From positions 1 through 31,192 of the forward strand of contig CALIXC010000063.1 of the NCBI GenBank assembly GCA_938046755.1: DNA of 31,192 nucleotides, in the 5' to 3' direction. Numbering within the stretch: the stretch's first letter is position 1; each line of letters opens with the position of its first letter. A model generated the notes under the pieces. That model was given only the letters and a program-made list of their open reading frames with translations, did no database searches and was not told where the DNA came from. This document shows positions 18,091 through 24,889 of this stretch, piece after piece. The translations under genes and the position numbers were made by a program. The stretch is from an uncultured Lautropia sp. Its GTDB lineage: Bacteria; Pseudomonadota; Gammaproteobacteria; Burkholderiales; Burkholderiaceae_E.

Positions 18091-18534
18091 ATGATCAGGT
18101 ACGAACAGGATTTCTATGGATGGAGCCAGGAACAGGCAGCGTTGCTGCGTGCCGGACGGCTGGCCGAACTGGATGTGCAGAACCTGCTGGAGGAGATCGA
18201 GGAAATGGGCCGCAATGCCGAGAATGAGCTGCTGTCCCGCCTTGAAGTGCTGCTCATCCATCTGCTGAAGTGGCGTTTCCAACCGGCGAGGCGAGGGCGT
18301 AGCTGGTTGCTGTCTATCGTCGAACAGCGTCGCAAGATCGAGCGACGACTGAAGAAGAGCCCCAGCCTGAAGCACAGGCTGCCCGAGATCCTGGTCGATG
18401 CCTATGGCGACGCCCTGCTGAGCGCCGAGCGCGAGACGGGATTGGATGCCAGTGTGTTCCCGGCTGAAAGCCCGTGGACTTTCGAGCAGATCCTGGATCC
18501 TGACTTCTTGCCCGAAGGCGAGGGCGGCAACTGA
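18091..18534 (+). CDS. DUF29 family protein
   Basis: A 147-residue member of DUF29. The sequence begins MIRYEQDFYGWSQEQAALLR, continues AELDVQNLLEEIEEMGRNAE and LLIHLLKWRFQPARRGRSWL, and ends with WTFEQILDPDFLPE, all family hallmarks. It is predicted to be largely helical and soluble. AGGGGAG four bases before the ATG at 18091 favours this start over 18076. DUF29 genes are common in cyanobacteria and scattered in proteobacteria; the function is unknown. It is flanked by two copies of a 30-bp promoter-like repeat, so it appears to have been placed between dnaJ and hemL with duplication of the hemL promoter. It shows no transposase or other mobile gene. Confidence 0.88.
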   Translation: MIRYEQDFYGWSQEQAALLRAGRLAELDVQNLLEEIEEMGRNAENELLSRLEVLLIHLLKWRFQPARRGRSWLLSIVEQRRKIERRLKKSPSLKHRLPEILVDAYGDALLSAERETGLDASVFPAESPWTFEQILDPDFLPEGEGGN

Positions 18535-18547
18535 ATACGGCACGCGC

Positions 18548-18577
18548 TTTGCGCAGCACGCCCGTTGGTCGCACAAT
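18548..18577 (+). repeat. 30-bp direct repeat, copy 2 (hemL promoter-like)
   Basis: The second copy lies 87 bases upstream of the hemL ATG. TTGCGC (18549-18554), 17 bases, and CACAAT (18572-18577) form a plausible promoter. Similarity continues weakly past the repeat (ACATTC in both). Confidence 0.85.
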
Positions 18578-18664
18578 CAGGACATTCTTGACTCCAGGCG
18601 GCCATGCCTGGGGCCATTGCTGAAATTGCCATCGCCGGACGTGAGCCGGCCTTCAGGAATTGCC

Positions 18665-19951
18665 ATGAGCCAAGCAACCAACCAACAGGAATTCGACCGT
18701 GCCAGCCAGGTGCTGGTGGGCGGCGTCAACTCGGCCGTGCGGGCCTTCCGGGCCGTGGGCGGCACGCCGCGCTTCATTCAGCGGGCCGAAGGCGCCCGCA
18801 TGTGGGACGTGGAGGGCAAGGCCTACATCGATTACGTGGGCTCGTGGGGGCCGGCCATTGTTGGCCATTCGCACCCCGAGGTGCTCAAGGCCGTGCAGGC
18901 TGCCGTGGCTGAAGGCCTGTCGTTCGGTGCGCCCAATGTGCGCGAGACCGAGCTGGCGCAGAGAATCTGCGACATGTTCCCGCACGTCGAGCGGGTGCGC
19001 TTCACCAGTTCTGGCACGGAATCCACCATGTCGGCCCTGCGGCTGGCGCGGGGTTACACGGGCCGCAACCGCATCATCAAGTTCGAGGGCTGCTACCACG
19101 GCACGGCCGACAGCCTGCTGGTGAAGGCGGGCAGCGGTGCGCTGGCCTTTGGCAACCCCAGTTCGGCCGGCGTGCCCGAGGACGTGGTCAAGCACACGCT
19201 CATCGCCCGCTACAACGATCTGGACAGTGTTCGCCGTCTGTTCGAGCAGTACCCCGATGACGTGGCCTGCCTGATCGTCGAGCCCATCCCCGGCAACATG
19301 AACCTGATGGTGCCGCAGTCTGGCTTCCTGGAAGGGCTGCGCGAGCTGTGCACCCAGTACGGCGCCGTGCTGATCTTCGACGAGGTGATGTCGGGCTTTC
19401 GGGTGACGCTGACGGGCGCGCAGGGCTGGTGCGGCATCACGCCAGACCTGTCCACCTTCGGCAAGGTCATCGGCGGCGGCATGCCCGTGGGCGCCGTGGC
19501 CGGCCCGGCCCGCATCATGGAGCGCTTCGCACCGCTGGGCAATGTCTACCAGGCGGGTACGTTGTCGGGCAACCCCATTGCCATGGCGGCCGGTATCGCA
19601 ACCATCGACCTGATCTCCCGCCCAGGCTTCCATGACGCGCTGAACCGCCGGATGACGCGCCTGGTGGGCGGGCTGAATGCTGCTGCGAAGAAGACCGGCG
19701 TGGCGTTCTGCGCCCGCGCCCTGGGTGGACTGGGCGGCATGTACTTCCGTGCCACGCCGCCCGTGTACTTCGAGGAAGCCACCGACCAGAACCTGGAGCA
19801 GTACAAGCGCTTCTATCACCTGATGCTGGACGGCGGTGTCTACCTGCCGCCTTCGCCGGTGGAGGCCTTCTTCCTGTCGTCGGCCCATACCGACGAGGAC
19901 ATTGATCAGACCGTGGCGCTGGCCGAGAAGAGCCTGGCGGCGGTGGCGTGA
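18665..19951 (+). CDS. hemL: Glutamate-1-semialdehyde 2,1-aminomutase
   Basis: A PLP enzyme converting glutamate-1-semialdehyde to 5-aminolevulinate in the C5 heme pathway. The ATG at 18665 gives 428 residues, the family size. Upstream in-frame codons to 18446 run through the DUF29 gene and are not part of it. Motifs are VGGVNSAVRAFRAVGGTP, SWGPAIVGHSHPEV, FTSSGTESTMSALRLARG, EGCYHGTADSLLVKAGSG, LIFDEVMSGFRV, and the PLP lysine K267 in TFGKVIGGGMPVGAVAG. The presence of hemL and hemH in one window reflects the heme pathway. AGGAATTGCC before the ATG supplies a ribosome site. Confidence 0.98.
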   Translation: MSQATNQQEFDRASQVLVGGVNSAVRAFRAVGGTPRFIQRAEGARMWDVEGKAYIDYVGSWGPAIVGHSHPEVLKAVQAAVAEGLSFGAPNVRETELAQRICDMFPHVERVRFTSSGTESTMSALRLARGYTGRNRIIKFEGCYHGTADSLLVKAGSGALAFGNPSSAGVPEDVVKHTLIARYNDLDSVRRLFEQYPDDVACLIVEPIPGNMNLMVPQSGFLEGLRELCTQYGAVLIFDEVMSGFRVTLTGAQGWCGITPDLSTFGKVIGGGMPVGAVAGPARIMERFAPLGNVYQAGTLSGNPIAMAAGIATIDLISRPGFHDALNRRMTRLVGGLNAAAKKTGVAFCARALGGLGGMYFRATPPVYFEEATDQNLEQYKRFYHLMLDGGVYLPPSPVEAFFLSSAHTDEDIDQTVALAEKSLAAVA

Positions 19952-19978
19952 TTGCCTGGGGCGGTGATGGAGAGACTT

Positions 19979-19998
19979 CCAGCCGGCGCACCGGCTGG
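19979..19998 (+). terminator. Hairpin after hemL
   Basis: CCAGCCGG (19979-19986) and CCGGCTGG (19991-19998) form a perfect 8-bp stem with a 4-base loop, 28 bases after the hemL stop. No T run follows, so it is at best a weak or factor-assisted terminator. Confidence 0.45.
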
Positions 19999-20082
19999 GA
20001 CCCATCAGTGCTTTGTCATATAGGCCCGTCGGGACATTCTGTTCAGGTCAGTCTGCCATAAGCTGTGTCCTGACTTCGATCG

Positions 20083-20469
20083 TCATACCAGTATGAAACT
20101 GTCGCTGTATTTTGCTACCAGCGCATCATGCGTGAGGAGACGCATGGGTTCAGCCAATGCCTGTGCGATCAGAATGCGATCGAACGGATCCTTGTGGTGA
20201 TGGGGCAGCGTCTCCACCATCAGGGTATGCTCCGCCTGGATGGGAAGAATCCTGTAGCCCGATAGCTGGAAATACTTCAGCGCGTCGGCTGAACCGATGG
20301 GCATGTCGTCACTATTTCTACTGTGCTTGATGGCGATTTCCCACAGGCTGGCGACACTTGTCCATATCGCATGCCTTGGGTTCGCGATCAGCTCTCGGGC
20401 CTGTGCAGGGAGCCTCGGGCTGTCGTCAATGGCCCAAAGCGTGATGTGAGTGTCCAGCAGAATATTCAA
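20083..20469 (-). CDS. PIN-domain toxin (VapC-like, Sll0205-type)
   Basis: A 128-residue PIN-domain ribonuclease-type toxin. The start is MNILLDTHITLWAIDD with D6; E44 is in SVASLWEIAIKHS; DPFDRILIAQALAE (94-107) and LLTHDALVAKYSD with D115 complete the acidic site. The DTHxxLW and DPFDRxLxAQA motifs place it in the COG3744 group of PIN toxins. It overlaps the upstream antitoxin by 4 bp. It lies convergent to hemL with a 131-bp gap. All catalytic acids are present. The RNA target is unknown. Confidence 0.9.
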   Translation of the reverse strand: MNILLDTHITLWAIDDSPRLPAQARELIANPRHAIWTSVASLWEIAIKHSRNSDDMPIGSADALKYFQLSGYRILPIQAEHTLMVETLPHHHKDPFDRILIAQALAEPMRLLTHDALVAKYSDSFILV

Positions 20470-20714
20470 GATTCTCTGTCCCCCTGGAAGAGGGCTTCGA
20501 TCTCGGCGTTCTGGGCATCGATGTTGTCAGGGATCCTGAAGAGCCCTTTGGCAACGCCAATGCGCTTCTCGCTGCTGCCATGGGTGATGGGAACAAGCTT
20601 GGCTGCAGGGCGGCCGTTGCGGGATATGACGATTTCGGGCTCGTGCCCGCTCTCGACGGCCTGTACCAGGCGAGACAGAGAGGACTTGGCTTCCAACATG
20701 TTGACCATGGTCAT
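20466..20714 (-). CDS. Phd/YefM-family antitoxin
   Basis: An 82-residue antitoxin. VNMLEAKSSLSRLVQAVESG and EIVISRNGRPAAKLVPI form the Phd/YefM DNA-binding fold; the tail (about 50-82) ends in NAEIEALFQGDRES. The start chosen is the ATG at 20714 (MTMVNMLEAK); ATG codons at 20708 and 20699 are alternatives, and none has a clear ribosome site. A longer frame to 20963 runs antisense through the csgG-like gene start and is not supported. The 4-bp overlap with the PIN gene indicates one translational unit. Confidence 0.87.
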   Translation of the reverse strand: MTMVNMLEAKSSLSRLVQAVESGHEPEIVISRNGRPAAKLVPITHGSSEKRIGVAKGLFRIPDNIDAQNAEIEALFQGDRES

Positions 20715-20742
20715 GGGAGGGATTCCGGGTATCGTTAATGGT

Positions 20743-20774
20743 CTTAGTCTAGTCTGGCTAAGCGTGCCGATCAA
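20743..20774 (-). promoter_or_regulatory. Promoter and operator of the second toxin-antitoxin module
   Basis: On the minus strand TTGATC (20774-20769), 17 bases, and TAGACT (20751-20746) form a promoter 32 bases before the antitoxin ATG. An inverted repeat, CTTAG (20743-20747) and CTAAG (20758-20762), covers the -10, as expected for antitoxin autorepression. Confidence 0.5.
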
Positions 20775-20898
20775 CCGTTGCATCCACCCCACCCAGGGGG
20801 CCGGGATTTTGCCCACTTCGCTCCCCATTGGCGCGAAAATGCAGGAAAGGCCAGCTCCGGCTGGCATGACGTCATCACTTCTTTCCTTTACTGCATCC

Positions 20899-21570
20899 AT
20901 GAAGAAAGCATTCCTTCCTGCCGTTCTCTGCGCCACGTTGCTGGCCATGGCCGGCTGTGCCACCGAAAGTTCCCACGTGGTGGAAAGCCCGAAGGTGACC
21001 AGCCACGGTACGGCATACCAGGGTCAGAAGGCACCCATCTCGGTAGGCAAGTTCGACAACAAGTCCAGCTTCCAGAACGGGGTCTTTCAGGACGGCGAGG
21101 ATCGGCTGGGGAATCAGTCGCGCACCATTCTGGTGGCGCACCTGCAGCAAACGGGGCGCTTCAATGTGCTGGATCGCACCAACATGAGCGAGGCGGCGCA
21201 GGAAGCGAAGATCTCCGGCCGGGCGCAGAACCTGAAAGGCGCCACATATCTGATTTCGGGAGATGTGACCGAGTTCGGCCGCAAGAATGTGGGTGATCAT
21301 CAGCTCTTCGGCATTCTGGGTCGTGGCAAGAAGCAGGTGGCTTATGCCAAGGTGACGCTGAATGTGGTGGATGTGAATTCGTCCGAGGTGGTGTATTCCA
21401 CGCAGGGGGCGGGTGAATACGAGCTGTCCAATCGCGAGGTGCTGGGCTTTGGCGGCACGGCGGGCTATGACGCCACGCTCAACGGCAAGGTGCTGGATCT
21501 GGCCATTCGTGAGGCGGTGAACAACCTGGTGTCGGCCATCGAGTCCGGGCACTGGACGCCGGCCAATTGA
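20899..21570 (+). CDS. CsgG/HfaB-family lipoprotein
   Basis: A 223-residue lipoprotein resembling CsgG/HfaB. The start is the ATG at 20899, giving the signal peptide MKKAFLPAVLCATLLAMAGC with lipidated C20; the open frame upstream to 20323 has no similarity. Family features are the KAPISVGKFDNKSSF strand, RTILVAHLQQTGRFNVLDR, AQNLKGATYLISGDVTEFG and AKVTLNVVDVNSSEVVYS. In curli systems CsgG forms the export pore, but no csgA, csgB, csgE or csgF homologue is here. Instead it leads an operon with DUF4810 and DUF799 lipoproteins, a set also found in Neisseria and other Gram-negatives, with an undefined envelope role. The gap to the next gene is 10 bp. Confidence 0.88.
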   Translation: MKKAFLPAVLCATLLAMAGCATESSHVVESPKVTSHGTAYQGQKAPISVGKFDNKSSFQNGVFQDGEDRLGNQSRTILVAHLQQTGRFNVLDRTNMSEAAQEAKISGRAQNLKGATYLISGDVTEFGRKNVGDHQLFGILGRGKKQVAYAKVTLNVVDVNSSEVVYSTQGAGEYELSNREVLGFGGTAGYDATLNGKVLDLAIREAVNNLVSAIESGHWTPAN

Positions 21571-21580
21571 GGGGAAGGGC

Positions 21581-22129
21581 ATGCATCAGGGCATTGGCCG
21601 GCTGACGCTGGTGGCGCTGCCGTTATGGCTGGCAGCGTGTGCCAGCTGGCCGCAGACGCTGTATCACTGGGGCAACTATCCGGACACGATTCACGCCTGG
21701 TATGACGGCACCGATGACTGGGTCGGACAGGAGCAGGCACTGCGCAAGATCATCAGCGAGGCGGCGAGCCGAGGGAAGAAGGTGGGGCCGGGGGTGCATG
21801 GCCAGCTGGGCCTGGTGCTGTCCCGCCAGGGGCGGGATGGTGAGGCGCAGGCCGAGTTCGCCGAGGAGCAGGCGCTGTATCCGGAGTCCACCACGTTCAT
21901 GACGCGGCTGCAGGGTCGGCGGACGGGGAGCGTGTCGGCAACCCGTTCTGACCCGGGTGCAGGACCGGAAGGAGCTGAGGCACGGCAAAACAATGAAGGC
22001 CAGAAATCGAAAGGCGCGACATCGGGCACGCACGACAGCGGCAGGAAACGGGATGCCGTCAGCAAGCCGCAGGATGGTCGTGACATGACATCCGGGAAGG
22101 ACAACGCTGCAGGAGGGCACGCAAGATGA
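21581..22129 (+). CDS. DUF4810 lipoprotein
   Basis: A 182-residue lipoprotein with signal peptide and lipobox LWLAAC (C20). The core (about 21-115), with LYHWGNYPDTIHAWYDG, KKVGPGVHGQLGLVLSRQG and FAEEQALYPESTTFMTRL, matches DUF4810, a short TPR-like family. The remaining 65 residues form a hydrophilic, Lys/Gly/Ser/Asp-rich tail not expected in the family, making the protein longer than the usual 115-130. It sits between the CsgG-like gene (10 bp) and the DUF799 gene (4-bp ATGA overlap). The function is unknown; the outer-membrane periplasmic face is the likely site. Confidence 0.87.
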   Translation: MHQGIGRLTLVALPLWLAACASWPQTLYHWGNYPDTIHAWYDGTDDWVGQEQALRKIISEAASRGKKVGPGVHGQLGLVLSRQGRDGEAQAEFAEEQALYPESTTFMTRLQGRRTGSVSATRSDPGAGPEGAEARQNNEGQKSKGATSGTHDSGRKRDAVSKPQDGRDMTSGKDNAAGGHAR

Positions 22130-22779
22130 TGAAGTCATCGGTGCTGGCCGTGGCATTGTCGGCCCTGGTGTTGGCGGGCTGTGCGAACTATCGTCCGAAA
22201 GGCTACGATTATTCGGCACTGAAGCAGAGTGATCCGCGTTCAATCCTGGTGGTGATGCCCACCAGTGATTCAACGGACATTCGCGCCGAGAGCAGTGTGC
22301 TGGCGCAGGCGACAGTGCCGCTGGCCGAGCGTGGCTATTATGTCTTTCCGGTGGCCCTGGTGGACGAGATGTTCCGCCAGAACGGCCTTACCAACGGGCA
22401 CGATATCCAGAAGGCCCCCATCCGCAAGCTGCGCGAGATCTTCGGTGCTGATGCAGTGATGTATCTGCACGTGGAAGAATACGGCGCCAGCTACCAGGTG
22501 GTCAGCAGCGTGACCACGGTGACGGTGAAAGGCAAGCTGGTGGACCTGAAGAATGGCAGGACGCTCTGGGAAGGGCGCGCCAGCAGCCATTCGGAGTCCG
22601 GCCATGCCAACGACGATACCATGACGGCAATAGTTTCAGCGGCGGTCGACCAGATTCTTGATGCCATCAACGACAGTGGTTACAAGATGGCCGGCTATAC
22701 TGACGCGCTGCTGTTCAGCCATGGCGACCGGGGAGGGCTGCTGTACGGGCCCTCCCATCCGGAGCATGCGATGCCCTGA
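22126..22779 (+). CDS. DUF799 / GNA1162-family lipoprotein
   Basis: A 217-residue lipoprotein with lipobox LVLAGC (C19). YDYSALKQSDPRSILVVMP, AERGYYVFPVALVDEMFRQN, FGADAVMYLHVEEYGASYQV, and GKLVDLKNGRTLWEGRAS match the GNA1162 (DUF799) family, whose neisserial member is a surface-exposed antigen with a fold resembling TolB N-terminal domains. It is the last gene of the three-lipoprotein operon and overlaps the DUF4810 gene by 4 bp. It converges on the lipoprotein gene at 22783 with 3 bp between stops. The set likely forms one envelope complex; the role is not established. Confidence 0.9.
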   Translation: MMKSSVLAVALSALVLAGCANYRPKGYDYSALKQSDPRSILVVMPTSDSTDIRAESSVLAQATVPLAERGYYVFPVALVDEMFRQNGLTNGHDIQKAPIRKLREIFGADAVMYLHVEEYGASYQVVSSVTTVTVKGKLVDLKNGRTLWEGRASSHSESGHANDDTMTAIVSAAVDQILDAINDSGYKMAGYTDALLFSHGDRGGLLYGPSHPEHAMP

Positions 22780-22782
22780 GCG

Positions 22783-24576
22783 TCATTTCGTTCGCCACCT
22801 CATGGCTCTGCCTTCGGCACCATAGCCGCTGACGCGGCCGGATCCGAACTTGTTCGGGTCCCAATCATTTTTTGCAAGCCAGGTGGTGCAGTACTTGTGG
22901 TCTGCCACGGTGCTGTCCTTCTCGTCTTTCGCGTTGACGTGCCAGCACAGGTCCACATCGTTGGCGTGCCATTGGGACTGCTCCAGCGTCAGCCAGACCG
23001 AGGCTTTCTTCTTGCTGGCCTCATCGTTCGGGGTTGCCCAGGACTGCAGGGTGCTGCCAAACGGGATCAACTGATTGTCGGTGAAGGTTCGTGCGCTGGT
23101 GCCCTGCAGTTGTGCTTCCTTGTACAGCTCGTAGGCCTGCTTGCTGTTCCGGTCAATGCCATGGAAGTCCAGGCTCAGCTGGTTGGGCAGCGTGAAGCCT
23201 TTGCTCAGGTCATGGTTCACCTGCATGGCCAACCCCACCTGCGGATAGTCCTCGTGAGGGACGCGAGGGTTCTGCTCGTCCTGATAGCTGCCTGTGGCAA
23301 AGGTGTACTGGTAGTTGCCGATGGCAGGCGAATAGCCATCGACGAACGGGGTATAGTTGTCCTTTCCGCCATCGGCATAGGCTGCGCCCGTGCTCTGGTG
23401 CATGAGGGAAATGCGCTGCGGAGCATCGCTGCTGCGGATTGCATCGGCGTAGTCGGCCAGCCTGTGCTTCATCATGTCGCGGTTCCGATCATTGGTGGAA
23501 TCGAACATGGCGGCCAGCTGGGCACCGCTGATGCCGTACTGATTCACGGCCTGGGTGGCGGTCTTCAGGCTTTCGGTGGGAACGTACCGGGGCTCATTGA
23601 GGTTGTTCCAGTTCCATGTGGTGGCGGTATCCCACTGATAGCTGGTGTAGCGGTTTTCGTAGGTCAGCGCCTTGTAGACCAGAGGCTGGCCGGGTTTCCA
23701 CCCTTCCGGAACTTCCCACTCGTTGCATCGGGTATGAAGAATGCCGTAGTCCGTTGCGACGCTATCCACGTCAATGCAGATGCGGAACCCTGACTTGCCC
23801 GCGGAAGCGGAGTAGAGTTTTGCCGAGGGATACGAGGTGCCGTTGCTCCAGTAGTGTTCGGCCCCGATGTCGTAGGTCTGATCGGACTGGATGGTCTGGC
23901 CGTTGGCGCTCCGCAATGTGTACTCTTTTCCCGCCAGGGTCACGATCACCTGTGCCGCGATGTCGAGCTTGAGGGGGACGGCCTGGGTGGCAGATGCCCC
24001 ACGATTGGGCAGCCCCGGGGCAGATAGCCCCAGCCGGATGGTGTGGGCATCCACGGAGGTTGTGGGCGCGCCTGCCGGGTTGCGCGTGGGGCCCACGGAA
24101 TCATCGATCCGGTAAGTGTAGGGAGAGCCAAGGCCTGCTTCGGTGCCATCGGCTGGCACGATGTCTTCTCGGCTCAGCATGACAGGGCCCGAGAATCTCT
24201 CGTATTTCGGGGGCTCCGTGCCGCTGCCCGAGGTGTAGTAGTGATTGGGCGGCAGCCACGCGGTCAGATCACGCCCCTGGGCGTCCTGATGGCTGGTCTG
24301 CGACAGCAACGCCTGAATCAGCACGTCCCCACGGATCTTGCTGTTTGCGATGGGCGGGGTATCGGGCGTGACGGCTTCCTTGGTGGTGCGTCCGGATGCA
24401 GTGGCATGGGGCGTCGCCGAGGAATCCTGTGTCGTGACGGTCAGATCGGTGGCGGCCTTGGTCTGCGGGCCGCCAGCATCGGTCTGGGGGGTATCCTGGC
24501 CGCCGCCGCAGGCGGCCAGCGCCAGCGTGATGGCCAGGGTCAGAGGATGCAGGGCTGTGCGTTTTTCGACGTGCAT
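22783..24576 (-). CDS. Lipoprotein of unknown function, paralogue 1
   Basis: A 597-residue lipoprotein that I do not recognise as a named family. The signal peptide ends LALAACGGG with C23, followed by a Thr/Ala/Asp-rich linker to about residue 78. It shares the order of conserved blocks with the gene at 24890: RGDVLIQALLS, SREDIVPADG, RLGLSAPGLPNRG, EVPEGWKPGQPL, YVPTESLKTATQAVN, GISGAQLAAMFD, PQRISLMHQS, YSPAIGNYQYTFATGSY, YPQVGLAMQVN. Two Cys-pair modules are visible: C267/C284 followed by WEVPEGWKPGQPL, and C544/C563 (DLCWHV, KYCTTW). The second pair lost the Pro/Gly/Trp tail motif. It is exported and probably anchored in the outer membrane. Confidence 0.85.
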   Translation of the reverse strand: MHVEKRTALHPLTLAITLALAACGGGQDTPQTDAGGPQTKAATDLTVTTQDSSATPHATASGRTTKEAVTPDTPPIANSKIRGDVLIQALLSQTSHQDAQGRDLTAWLPPNHYYTSGSGTEPPKYERFSGPVMLSREDIVPADGTEAGLGSPYTYRIDDSVGPTRNPAGAPTTSVDAHTIRLGLSAPGLPNRGASATQAVPLKLDIAAQVIVTLAGKEYTLRSANGQTIQSDQTYDIGAEHYWSNGTSYPSAKLYSASAGKSGFRICIDVDSVATDYGILHTRCNEWEVPEGWKPGQPLVYKALTYENRYTSYQWDTATTWNWNNLNEPRYVPTESLKTATQAVNQYGISGAQLAAMFDSTNDRNRDMMKHRLADYADAIRSSDAPQRISLMHQSTGAAYADGGKDNYTPFVDGYSPAIGNYQYTFATGSYQDEQNPRVPHEDYPQVGLAMQVNHDLSKGFTLPNQLSLDFHGIDRNSKQAYELYKEAQLQGTSARTFTDNQLIPFGSTLQSWATPNDEASKKKASVWLTLEQSQWHANDVDLCWHVNAKDEKDSTVADHKYCTTWLAKNDWDPNKFGSGRVSGYGAEGRAMRWRTK

Positions 24577-24763
24577 GAGTCTCTCCGCGTGATGGTCTCC
24601 GTGAAGTGTTCTTCTTGTTCTGTGGCCAGTATGGAGAGCGGTCTGCGGAGTGTCGACCGATTTAATACCGTGTGAAAGTTCTTACATTTGCGTTGAATTT
24701 ATATAGGTTGCGAATCATTGTCCCATTCGGGAATTTAACGGGCCAGCAGCATCTGGATGGAAA
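24577..24763. other. Upstream region of paralogue 1 with conserved block
   Basis: A 38-bp segment at 24652-24689 aligns without gaps to 26810-26847 upstream of paralogue 2 (about two thirds of positions identical by eye, both starting GTCGAC on the plus strand and containing TTCTTAC). It probably holds the promoter; a minus-strand TATTAAAT inside it is a possible -10. Confidence 0.6.
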
Positions 24764-24794
24764 GAGGGGTTCCCTGAATTTCAGGGAACCCCTC
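24761..24794 (-). terminator. Strong hairpin terminator after paralogue 2
   Basis: GAGGGGTTCCCTGAA (24764-24778) and its exact complement (24780-24794) are separated by one base. On the minus strand it lies about 95 bases after the stop at 24890 and is followed by TTT. It separates the two paralogous genes. Confidence 0.75.
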
Positions 24795-24889
24795 GGAACG
24801 GAATGGGCCGTTCAGCCAGGCTTTCGCCCGGCTGTGGCTTCACGTGGGCAGACCCGGTTTCAACGGGGCTGATGAAACGCCGTCATGGC

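Noticed and set aside
20323..20898. 192-codon upstream extension of the CsgG-like gene
   Set aside because: It runs antisense through the toxin-antitoxin genes, and the start at 20899 gives an exact lipoprotein signal peptide.
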